Source: Bacteroidota bacterium
Lineage (GTDB): Bacteria > Bacteroidota > Bacteroidia > 2-12-FULL-35-15
Reading direction: 5' to 3'
Length of the DNA stretch: 64,000 nt
Assembly: GCA_025963725.1 (NCBI GenBank)
Contig: JAOQAE010000006.1
Coordinates: 806,001-870,000 of the forward strand
Of this stretch, positions 36,037-44,444 are shown in pieces. Position numbers and translations under genes: made by a program. The notes beneath the pieces are model-generated. The model was given only the letters and a program-made list of their open reading frames with translations. It did not search any database and was not told the origin of the DNA. Position 1 is the first letter of the stretch. Each line of letters opens with the position of its first letter.

Positions 36037-37422
36037 ATGAATCAATTGAATAAACGATTACTTAAGGTTTTGTCACGCCCCGGCGTGACAAAATTTTTTT
36101 TGACAAGCCTCACTGCCCTCCTGGCAAGCGCCTGTAACGAGTCAAGCATGGTAGGGCTCGATGTCCAGCCCGCCGGCGACCTGCTCAACGTAGGCTGGCA
36201 GGATTCAACCACACTTGTTACCTCCACCGTAAAGGAAGATTCGCTTCACACCGACGGCTCCATCATCATCGGCGCGGATGCACTGCTTGGAACCTATCTC
36301 GATCCTGTTTTCGGGAAAACCTCCGCAGCTATTTACACGCAGCTTCGCTTACCTGCCAACAATCCCAATTTCGGCACGAGCCCTGTTTGTGATTCGGTAG
36401 TGCTTTCACTTACCTACGCTTCCGATTTCTATGGTAAAAAAGAACGGAAAGTACAGCGCGTGAATGTGTACCAGCTGCTTGGCGGACTCAGCCTCTCAAA
36501 CAATTATTATTCAAACAACTCATTGAGCTATAACTCGGGGAACGACCTTGCGAACGGGCACCTCTTCACGCCAAGGCCGATTGATAAAGTAGTGGTGATG
36601 GGCGATACGCTCAAGCCGCATCTCCGCATTCCGCTGGAGCAGAACTTCGGGCAGGTGATCCTCAACAGCCCTTCATCGGGAAGCTTGTCGAGCAACACCG
36701 CTTTCCAGAATTTCATCAAGGGGTTCTACATCACATCCGATGTAACCTCTTCCGCTTCGGGCGACGGAAACATCCTGCACTTCAAATTAGCGGATGCGCA
36801 AACGAAGCTCACCATCTATTATCATAACAGCAACGCCACCAACAACGATTCATTGAAATACGACATCAGCCTGTCGAGCGTGCCGCGCTTCTCAGCTTTT
36901 GAGCATTACAATTACGCCGGCGCATACTCTTACCTCAGCTCACAGTTAACAAGCGCGGGAACAGATACGGCACTCTTCGTGCAATCGCTTGCAGGAACAA
37001 AGGTAAAGATCGAATTCCCTTACCTGCTTCACTGGAACGATTCCGGGAAGATCGCGATAAACAAGGCAGAGCTGGTGATCAAGGTAGACACCAGCAATCC
37101 ACTGTACCAGCTGGATACCTTTGCAGCGCCAACCAGGCTTGTGCTGTTCGGGATCACCTCCACGAATACGAATTATGCGGTGCCCGATGCCTATGAGGCC
37201 AACGAAACCTTTGACGGCTCATACAACGCTGCCAATAAAGAATACCGCTTTAACATCGACCGCTACGTGCAGCAGGTGCTGAACGGAACGCTTCCAAACG
37301 TGGGGCTTTACCTTGTTGCCTCCGGCGGCGCGGTGAATGCAAACCGTGTGGTGCTTGGCAGCGGAAGCAGCCAGGGCAGCCAAAAAATGAAATTGAACCT
37401 TACATACACTAAACTTCATTAA
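36037..37422 (+). CDS. DUF4270 family lipoprotein
   Basis: 461 residues. The leader is KRLLKVLSRPGVTKFFLTSLTALLASAC-like, with a lipobox-type ASAC (Cys33). The mature part has the DUF4270 opening (MVGLDVQPAGDLLNVGWQDS, about 39-58) and VFGKTSAAIYTQLRLP, then beta-rich repeats to the end. Homologues are cell-surface lipoproteins of unknown function in Bacteroidota, usually between glycogen synthase and glmS, as here. An unusual point is that codons about 11-22 contain a perfect intrinsic-terminator shape (36068-36101). It ends six bases before glmS, so the two are cotranscribed. Confidence 0.88.
   Translation: MNQLNKRLLKVLSRPGVTKFFLTSLTALLASACNESSMVGLDVQPAGDLLNVGWQDSTTLVTSTVKEDSLHTDGSIIIGADALLGTYLDPVFGKTSAAIYTQLRLPANNPNFGTSPVCDSVVLSLTYASDFYGKKERKVQRVNVYQLLGGLSLSNNYYSNNSLSYNSGNDLANGHLFTPRPIDKVVVMGDTLKPHLRIPLEQNFGQVILNSPSSGSLSSNTAFQNFIKGFYITSDVTSSASGDGNILHFKLADAQTKLTIYYHNSNATNNDSLKYDISLSSVPRFSAFEHYNYAGAYSYLSSQLTSAGTDTALFVQSLAGTKVKIEFPYLLHWNDSGKIAINKAELVIKVDTSNPLYQLDTFAAPTRLVLFGITSTNTNYAVPDAYEANETFDGSYNAANKEYRFNIDRYVQQVLNGTLPNVGLYLVASGGAVNANRVVLGSGSSQGSQKMKLNLTYTKLH
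36068..36101 (+). terminator. Terminator-like hairpin inside the DUF4270 signal-peptide codons
   Basis: TTTTGTCACGC (36068-36078) pairs perfectly with GCGTGACAAAA (36083-36093) around a CCCG loop, followed by eight T (36094-36101). It lies 80 bases after the glycogen synthase stop and about 31 bases into the DUF4270 coding sequence. Translating ribosomes would have to open it. Confidence 0.65.
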
Positions 37423-37428
37423 GATACT

Positions 37429-39270
37429 ATGTGCGGAATAGTTGGATATATCGGAAATAAGCAGGCCTACCCCTTTCTTATCAAAGGGTTGCAGCGCCTC
37501 GAATACAGGGGATACGACAGCGCCGGTGTGGCCATGGTCGATAACAACGAATTAAAAGTTTACAAGTGCAAGGGCAAGGTTGCCGACCTGAACAGCTTCA
37601 TAGGAACGCAGAGCACCGCAGGCACTATCGGCATCGGGCATACACGCTGGGCAACGCATGGCGTGCCGAACGATGTAAATGCGCACCCTCAATACTCCGC
37701 ATCAAAGAACATGGTGATGATCCACAACGGCATCATTGAGAACTACGGGCCTTTGAAGGAAGAATTAAAAAAGCGCGGACATGTATTTTTAAGCGATACC
37801 GACACGGAAGTGCTGATCCACCTTATCGAGGACATCAAGGAAAAAGAGAATGTGCGTTTGGGAGAAGCCGTGCGCCAGGCATTGAACCAGGTGGTGGGCG
37901 CTTACGCGATCGTGATCCTCTCGAAGGACAATCCGAACGAGTTATTCGCGGCGAAAAAAGGAAGCCCGATGGTGATCGGGATCGGCGACAATGAATTTTA
38001 CATTGCCTCCGATGCAACGCCTATCGTGGAATACACGAAGAACGTTGTGTACCTCGAGGACGAAGAGATCGCATTCATCGAGCGCGGAAAAGAATTAAAG
38101 ATCAAAACGATCAAGAACAAAGCGAAAACGCCTTATGTGCAGGAGCTGGAGATGAAGCTGGAAGCCCTTGAAAAAGGCGGCTTCGACCATTTCATGCTGA
38201 AGGAGATCTATGAGCAGCCGCGTTCCATTAAGGATAGCATGCGCGGACGATTAAGCTCCGAAAAAGGCATTGTGAACTTAGGCGGCATCACCGAATACGA
38301 GCAGAAATTTGTAAATGCAAAACGCATTGTGTTCGTAGCTTGCGGAACTTCCTGGCATGCCGGACTGGTGGGCGAGTATTTATTCGAAGACCTTGCACGC
38401 ATTCCCGTTGAAGTGGAATATGCATCGGAATTCCGTTACCGCAACCCGATCGTTTACGAGGATGATGTGATCATCGCGATCTCACAATCGGGTGAAACGG
38501 CGGATACGCTGGCCGCGATAGAGCTTGCAAAATCAAAAGGCGCAACTATTATCGGCATCTGCAACGTGGTGGGATCTTCCATTGCGCGCGCAACACATGC
38601 CGGATCATACACACACGCAGGCCCCGAGATCGGCGTTGCATCCACAAAAGCATTTACCGCACAGGTAACGGTGCTTACGCTGATGGCATTGCGCATCGCT
38701 TTCCTGAAAGGCACTATTTCATCATCCCGCTTCCACCAGCTGCTAAGCGAGCTGGAAGCTGTTCCTGACAAGGTGCAGAAGGTGCTGGAGAAGAACGAGC
38801 AGATAAAATTCATTGCCGACATTTATAAGAATTCAACCAACGCGCTGTACCTCGGCCGCGGCTACACATTCCCCGTAGCGCTGGAAGGCGCGCTGAAGCT
38901 GAAAGAAATTTCCTACATCCATGCGGAAGGCTATCCGGCTGCAGAGATGAAGCACGGCCCTATCGCGCTGATCGATGAAGAGATGCCGGTGTTTGTGATC
39001 GCGACCAAAGGAACTTCCTACGAAAAAGTAGTGAGCAACATCCAGGAAGTGAAAGCCCGCAAAGGAAAGATCATTGCTATTGTAACCGAAGGCGATAAGC
39101 AGGTGAAGGAAATGGCGGACTACTCGATCGAGATCCCTGAAACGGATGAGATCCTGGCGCCGCTGATCTCTGTGATACCGCTGCAATTACTGTCGTATCA
39201 TATCGCGGTAATGCGCAACTGTAACGTAGATCAGCCGCGAAACCTGGCGAAATCCGTAACGGTGGAATAA
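37429..39270 (+). CDS. glmS: Glucosamine-6-phosphate synthase, isomerizing
   Basis: 613 residues, the normal length. The mature enzyme starts at Cys2 ([10 protein letters not shown]), the nucleophile of the class II glutamine amidotransferase domain. HTRWATHG (about 74-81), and GNGIIENY-like IHNGIIENY follow. The C-terminal half has two SIS domains: ACGTSWHAG (about 305), [13 protein letters not shown] (about 350), and [27 protein letters not shown] (split about 485-510). It makes glucosamine-6-phosphate from fructose-6-phosphate and glutamine for peptidoglycan and LPS. No glmS ribozyme is seen upstream, as expected outside Firmicutes. Confidence 0.97.
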   Translation: [613 protein letters not shown]

Positions 39271-39290
39271 CAGGTCAGCATAAAATAAAA

Positions 39291-39325
39291 AAAGCCCCGC
39301 AGCTAACTACTGCGGGGCTTTTTAT
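39291..39325. terminator. Bidirectional terminator between glmS and the T9SS gene
   Basis: Stem AAAGCCCCGCAG (39291-39302) and CTGCGGGGCTTT (39310-39321), loop CTAACTA, with T on the right and A on the left. It serves both convergent genes. Confidence 0.88.
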
Positions 39326-39342
39326 TGTTGTAATGTTGTAAT

Positions 39343-42333
39343 CTACTCGAGAATGATCTTCTTTGAGTACCGCTGGCCATCTGAATAAATACTCAGCAGA
39401 TAGATCCCTTTATGGTAGCCCGAAAGATCAAGTTTATAATCGCCCGCATTATTTCTGAGCTCACCTGATCTCACCTTGTTCCCTAAAATATCGTACACTT
39501 CGATCGTTCCGCTGGCGAGACCTGCCGCACTAATGGTAAATAATCCCGTTCCCGGATTCGGATATACTGCTATGCCTGGTTCGTTTTGCACCATCTCCGT
39601 TTCAAGTACAGGCTCTGCGTCCTCATCGTCCCTTAACCCGGGACTGTTACCCACAGAGCTGCAGGGATGAATAAATGCATAAAAGCTGTTCGAACTGTTC
39701 GGCGTTGCCTTAAAACCCGGGCTTAACTGCACATACGAGCCTGCACGGTAGGTAAACGTGTTTGCCGAAGCGAGGATCGCTGTAGAGGTCACCTGGTTAA
39801 CTGCCTCGTCGTACTGGTTGCCGCTCTGGCTTCCGCTGTATGAAAGGCTCAGGTTCGACGGACACTGGAGGTCATGCTCCCACACGCCACGTCCACGCGT
39901 CGCAATACGAAGCCTGTTAGAAGCATAGTTGATCTCCATGTCGCTGGCTGCTAACCGCGGCAAACCGTATCCCAAAACCGACCACGTGGTTGAGGACCCG
40001 TTGATCGTGGCGTTGTTTGCGTAATACACGTCTCCAAGGTCGGTTGCGATGTAGAGGCCGCCATTGCTGCCTTTTTCAGCCACTATACCACATACGCCCG
40101 TAGAGGGGAAGTTTCCTGTGATGTCGGTGAAAACCGGGCTCAGTGAATTGGTGTAATCTGCCTTCCAGATATTATGACCACTTAACGGCCACCAATAGCC
40201 GTTATACACAATGTACAGGATCTCGGGGTTGGTTACATCCGGGATGATCGAGTAAATATGCGTAGTCGAGGCAACTGCAGGCGATGGCAGCGGCGGCAGC
40301 GGAAGACTTTCCCAGCTGTTCTTAACAGTGAGGGCCGCCGACATAACGGTCTTGGTCCTCATGATATAAGTCTGGCTTCCGGCCAGTCTCACGTACATGT
40401 AGTTTGCGTTCGCCGGAGATTGGACTACCATTTCCGGGTAAGGCGACTCATCGATCCCTATTCCGTTCACGTTTTGGAAGTCTGAGATCTGTTCAAACGT
40501 ACCGGTGCTTTTTCCCCGGTCGTTGGAACGATAGATCTCGTAATGGTTCCCGGAGTATACATAATTGTAAACATAGTTGGGATATACAGGGTTTTGTGTT
40601 AGAAATTTTGCCCAGGTTCCCACCGACGGGAAATTGGTGCTGACGTTGTATGTGTAGGCATGGCCACCGCTCGAGGAAAGAACGTGAGCGCTGCTGCCTT
40701 GAGAAGAGGCCCAAACATAGTCAGGATCCGAATAGTCGATCAGAGGCATCTGCCCATCTCCGGTATAAACAGGCTCCCATGACGGGATCCAGCTGCCGCT
40801 GTATGACCCATCACTTAAAACCGTTGCATCATGGTATAAACCAAGCGCTATTTTTTCAGCATTGGTTTGAGAAGTGGAGAGCGATGAGGTCTCTACCTCT
40901 GCCACTCCAAGGCCTTGCATCCTGGCTGCAACGTTTGTACAGCCATTGCTTGAAAAGCTCACTCCGCCGTGCGTACAGATCCAGACATCCGTGGAACAGC
41001 TTGCGCAGGTGGTGGGAGGAGTCGTAATGTATTCCACATCGTGATGGTAAGGAGTACTACTACTGCCGGAGTTTATTGTGGTCCATGATGTTCCACCATT
41101 TGTGGATTTCTGAAATTGAGTGGTGGAAACATTCGTATACACCGTGCTCGCATTGAAATTCGAAACTCCAAAGCCATTCCCCTGGCCCCTTGCGTGATCG
41201 GTCGCACTGCTTTTAAAAGCAGAAGTGTTCGTTGAGTAGGTATAACAATAAAGACTTCCGGTCCAGCTGTTACTCACTGAGAGATAATACAGAAGATCAT
41301 TGTTTGCCTCAGTGACCTCAATAGTAACATTTGCGGTGGTGCCGGTACTTACTGAATACACCGGCGATGCCGACCACGAGGTTCCCTGGTTGGTTGTATA
41401 TTCAATGGTCCAGTTTGAGCTTCCCTTAATTGCTGCATAAATGAAATTGCTGTTGCCGGGCTTGAACTCAATGTCGGTAACGTTACCGCTTTTTATAAGC
41501 GACCAGGTAACACTTACCGTATTGATGTTCGTCGATTTATACAAACCGTCGCTGGTGGCCACAAAGCCGGTTGCCGCGTTGCTTGGATCGATAAGGATCT
41601 TGTTCAATATCGTTTGGGTCTGGCTGGGAAATGTGTTATAGTCCGCGATCAGGGTATAGCTCGTTCCTCCATTGGAGGTCCGGTACACACCGGCATACCC
41701 CATAGTACCATTTCCAAGCGCTGCGCAGGCATACCAGGTAAGCGGATCGTTCGGAGAGAAACAGGCGCTCCTGCATCCCGAATGCGCCCATCCATCAGAG
41801 CCTGCATTTGTCCAGTTTACTCCTTTGTCGGATGTATAGAACAAGCCCGCTGTAAAAGAGCTGCACAATATTTTATCCGGATCAGGCCGGTAAAAGCTGA
41901 GAAAATTAACCGGGCCGATTCCTGGCTGGCAGCCGGAAACGTTGGTTAAGTCGGTGACCCCACCGGAAGGTATCGCATAAGGGCCCAGCTCTTTCCAGGC
42001 ATCAGCGTTACCGTACGATCTATTCCTGGAGGGGTTTAGCCTGCCTTCATCATAGCTTTTGCGAAGCGACCTGTAGTAATCCTCAAATGTGCCTTGGGCG
42101 CCCAGTCGTGGTTCCCAGTAATCGACCCATTTTAAGAATTCGTTGTATTCGCTTCCCTCTTCTTGTTGTTCCTGTTCAATGGTAGAGCCGGAATTGGATA
42201 TTTTCAAAAGCACTTCCGCCTGCTTCTCTGCCTTTATTTCGGCAAAGGTTTTGGCCTTATTCTCTGTCTGTGCATTTAAAATACCGGCTGACCAGATGAA
42301 AAGGAATATAATCGAAATTATTTTCGTTTTCAT
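39343..42333 (-). CDS. T9SS-secreted beta-propeller protein (sortilin/BNR-like)
   Basis: 996 residues from ATG 42331-42333, which gives a signal peptide (MKTKIISIIFLFIWSAGILNA-Q); a longer frame to 42366 adds eleven residues. The body has repeated BNR/VPS10-type elements (GLFYTSDKGVNWTNAGSDGW, GVYRTSNGGTSYTLIAD, FQKSTNGGTSWTTINSG). A middle Cys-rich stretch (TTCASCSTDVWICTHGGV) is present. The last ~75 residues form a type A sorting domain (VYPNPGTGLFTISAAGLA ... GIYLLSIYSDGQRYSKKIILE) that directs type IX secretion. It is probably a surface or released adhesin or hydrolase; the substrate is unknown. It lies 33 bases downstream of the adhesin-like gene and is cotranscribed with it. Confidence 0.88.
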   Translation of the reverse strand: MKTKIISIIFLFIWSAGILNAQTENKAKTFAEIKAEKQAEVLLKISNSGSTIEQEQQEEGSEYNEFLKWVDYWEPRLGAQGTFEDYYRSLRKSYDEGRLNPSRNRSYGNADAWKELGPYAIPSGGVTDLTNVSGCQPGIGPVNFLSFYRPDPDKILCSSFTAGLFYTSDKGVNWTNAGSDGWAHSGCRSACFSPNDPLTWYACAALGNGTMGYAGVYRTSNGGTSYTLIADYNTFPSQTQTILNKILIDPSNAATGFVATSDGLYKSTNINTVSVTWSLIKSGNVTDIEFKPGNSNFIYAAIKGSSNWTIEYTTNQGTSWSASPVYSVSTGTTANVTIEVTEANNDLLYYLSVSNSWTGSLYCYTYSTNTSAFKSSATDHARGQGNGFGVSNFNASTVYTNVSTTQFQKSTNGGTSWTTINSGSSSTPYHHDVEYITTPPTTCASCSTDVWICTHGGVSFSSNGCTNVAARMQGLGVAEVETSSLSTSQTNAEKIALGLYHDATVLSDGSYSGSWIPSWEPVYTGDGQMPLIDYSDPDYVWASSQGSSAHVLSSSGGHAYTYNVSTNFPSVGTWAKFLTQNPVYPNYVYNYVYSGNHYEIYRSNDRGKSTGTFEQISDFQNVNGIGIDESPYPEMVVQSPANANYMYVRLAGSQTYIMRTKTVMSAALTVKNSWESLPLPPLPSPAVASTTHIYSIIPDVTNPEILYIVYNGYWWPLSGHNIWKADYTNSLSPVFTDITGNFPSTGVCGIVAEKGSNGGLYIATDLGDVYYANNATINGSSTTWSVLGYGLPRLAASDMEINYASNRLRIATRGRGVWEHDLQCPSNLSLSYSGSQSGNQYDEAVNQVTSTAILASANTFTYRAGSYVQLSPGFKATPNSSNSFYAFIHPCSSVGNSPGLRDDEDAEPVLETEMVQNEPGIAVYPNPGTGLFTISAAGLASGTIEVYDILGNKVRSGELRNNAGDYKLDLSGYHKGIYLLSIYSDGQRYSKKIILE

Positions 42334-42366
42334 ATCAGTATGTTTTAGTTTGTAAAAAAGGATCAA

Positions 42367-43635
42367 TTATTTTGTCTGAAGAGCTTTCAGCGCAGCACTC
42401 AGCTCTTCAATTTTCTGATCCTGTTTGATCATGTAAAGCGTGAGCTCTTCGATCTTCGCGAGCAGCTTCGCATCCATTGCGCCAAGGTCGACGCCTTCCT
42501 TCACTACTTCTTCTGCGGATGGAATTCCCGGCAGGTGCTTGTTTGCGGAAATATATCTTTTCAGCTCTTTTACTTCCGGCAGCTGGTAATTATCCGCGAA
42601 AACATAATCCGACCAGTTGCTGGCACAGTTCACAGCAACTTTTACCTGCTCCGTTAATATTCCCGTCTGAACAAATAATTTATAATTCGTATTTGGGATA
42701 CAAACCGTTGCCGGATCACCGATCACCACATTGCCATTCACTGTCAGCTGCGCCGTAGGATTATCTGTATTGATCCCCACACGGCCTGTGTTGGATAAGA
42801 AAAGGTAGTTGTTTCCGTTGGCGCCCGAACCCGAAGAGCCGAACGGTTTCCAGAAGTTCAATCCTTCCCTTCCCGAAACAGCTGTATTGTATTCAATTCC
42901 CCATTCTCCATTGGCCGCGCTTGATGAGCTTCCGCCAAATACGATCATCGGCCCTCCGGAGGGATTTGTGCCTGTAATCCGTATAAGCCCATTGTCGACG
43001 TGAAGCTTGGCAAGTGGTGCCGATGAGCCTGTACCAATGCCTACAAAAGAGGTGGAATGAATGCGCATAGCTTCTGAGCCGCCAATGGCAAAGCTCATTA
43101 CATCCGCTGCGGGGTGAAATAATCCTGTGGTGGTATTGCCATACCATGTGAAATCCGGCGCGCTTGCTGAAGACCAGGTGGAAGCATTACGTATAAGTGG
43201 AGCGCTGTTAATTCCTGTCACCGCATTGCAGGAAAGGATGTCGCCTCCAACGTGCAGGGTGGCGATCGGAGCAGTTACGTTCGGCCCTATTCCTACATAC
43301 CCACTGTTCTTAATGATCATCAGCGTGCTGAATGTACTGGTATTCGCCTGTGTGCTCAATTTCCTGAAATACAGGTCACCGGTGCCATTGCCCCAGTCGA
43401 TCACACCACTGGCAGAATTAAAGATCAGGTGTGTTCCCCTGATGGACAGATTAGAGCCGAGATCGAGAGAGACACCGCTTGCTATTGAAGAGGTACCTAT
43501 TCCAACAGTTCCCTGTGTAAAAAGAGAGCCGCTACCGCTTGAGCTGTAAACGGCATTCCACTGAGCCTGAGCAGTGGTAAAAGCTAATAGTCCGGATGCT
43601 ATTAGCACCGAACGCGAATTGCGTAAAATGTTCAT
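42367..43635 (-). CDS. Secreted tail-fibre-like surface protein
   Basis: 422 residues. Signal peptide ([25 protein letters not shown]). The central part repeats short V-G-I-G-T and A-x-L-H-V-x-G elements ([57 protein letters not shown]), typical of phage-tail-fibre-like and endosialidase-chaperone-associated proteins. The C-terminus [20 protein letters not shown] ... [11 protein letters not shown] ... [16 protein letters not shown] ends in a coiled coil, a block that I recognise as common in Bacteroidota surface proteins with no type IX sorting domain. It precedes the T9SS protein in one operon. Confidence 0.82.
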   Translation of the reverse strand: MNILRNSRSVLIASGLLAFTTAQAQWNAVYSSSGSGSLFTQGTVGIGTSSIASGVSLDLGSNLSIRGTHLIFNSASGVIDWGNGTGDLYFRKLSTQANTSTFSTLMIIKNSGYVGIGPNVTAPIATLHVGGDILSCNAVTGINSAPLIRNASTWSSASAPDFTWYGNTTTGLFHPAADVMSFAIGGSEAMRIHSTSFVGIGTGSSAPLAKLHVDNGLIRITGTNPSGGPMIVFGGSSSSAANGEWGIEYNTAVSGREGLNFWKPFGSSGSGANGNNYLFLSNTGRVGINTDNPTAQLTVNGNVVIGDPATVCIPNTNYKLFVQTGILTEQVKVAVNCASNWSDYVFADNYQLPEVKELKRYISANKHLPGIPSAEEVVKEGVDLGAMDAKLLAKIEELTLYMIKQDQKIEELSAALKALQTK

Positions 43636-43709
43636 GATGATTTAGTTTTATCCTGCCTACTCTGAGAGGTTTTCGGCTTACCCTTGTTATGAGGGAGTAG
43701 TACTCGGCA

Positions 43710-43717
43710 CAAAAATA
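43710..43717 (-). promoter_or_regulatory. -7 element upstream of the tail-fibre-like gene
   Basis: On the minus strand TATTTTTG fits TAnnTTTG; it lies in an A/T-rich stretch and no clear -33 element is visible. 43636-43852 otherwise holds no gene. Confidence 0.35.
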
Positions 43718-43852
43718 AAAAAAAAATAAAAAAAATAAATTACCGTTCACTAAGTTTTTTGCACAAAAAAAATGCAGAGGCGAGAGAAGAAGGTTCCGGA
43801 AAGCATGCGTGTCATTGAAGGACTGCGTTTTTTTTTGTAATATTACATTTGC

Positions 43853-44431
43853 ATGAAACCCACTATCGATAAGCTTCCCGTTGAAATGTACCGCACTATT
43901 CATAAAAAGGATGCGTATGGAAACAGGATCAAAGACAAAGAAAAATACATTGGCTACAAACGGCTGAAGTGTGTTGAAACAGGCCCGAGGATCGGGCATT
44001 TCCTGATCGATGTCATTTGCTTCCAGGTGATCTATTCGATCTTCGGCTCTCTCCTGCAGCTCTTGGCGCTGTTCCTTTCCAAGGATCCGGTTACGATACT
44101 TTCCGTAGGCCTCGCCGGCACATTCATCGGCTTGCTGCTCTGGCCGCTTTACTATTTCATGTTTGAGTTCTTTCTCCAGAGAACCCCCGGGAAATATGTG
44201 ACAAAAACCATTGTGGTAAATGAGTACGGTGAAAAGCCCGATGCAGCCACAACGATCTTACGCACGGTGATCCGCCTGGTGCCTTTCGAGGCATTTTCCT
44301 GCTTCAGCGACAGCAACCGCGGCTGGCACGATCGCTGGAGCAAAACCTATGTGCTTACGCTGAAGGAGCACCAGGAGGTGCAGGCGCTGATGGAAAAATA
44401 TAACACGGCAGATGCCGGCATGCCTGCGTAA
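43853..44431 (+). CDS. RDD-family membrane protein
   Basis: 192 residues. RIGHFLIDVICFQVIYSIF (about 44-62) carries the RDD start (Arg and two Asp equivalents in the first helix region), followed by a second helix (VGLAGTFIGLLLWPLYYFMFEFF), then QRTPGKYVTKTIVVNEYGEKPD (about 102-123) and RLVPFEAFSCFSD, all standard for RDD proteins. The C-terminal part is soluble (DRWSKTYVLTLKEHQEVQ). RDD proteins are small membrane proteins, some acting as Na+/H+ antiporters, but the role of most is unknown. Start may be ATG 43853 or ATG 43886; a TACATTTG at 43844-43851 lies too close to the first ATG to be its promoter. Confidence 0.82.
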   Translation: MKPTIDKLPVEMYRTIHKKDAYGNRIKDKEKYIGYKRLKCVETGPRIGHFLIDVICFQVIYSIFGSLLQLLALFLSKDPVTILSVGLAGTFIGLLLWPLYYFMFEFFLQRTPGKYVTKTIVVNEYGEKPDAATTILRTVIRLVPFEAFSCFSDSNRGWHDRWSKTYVLTLKEHQEVQALMEKYNTADAGMPA

Positions 44432-44444
44432 ACGCTATCCGCGA

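Noticed and set aside
43844..43851. TACATTTG as the promoter of the RDD gene
   Set aside because: The ATG at 43853 follows at once, so transcription would start inside the gene, and no -33 element is present. It would only be meaningful if ATG 43886 is the real start.
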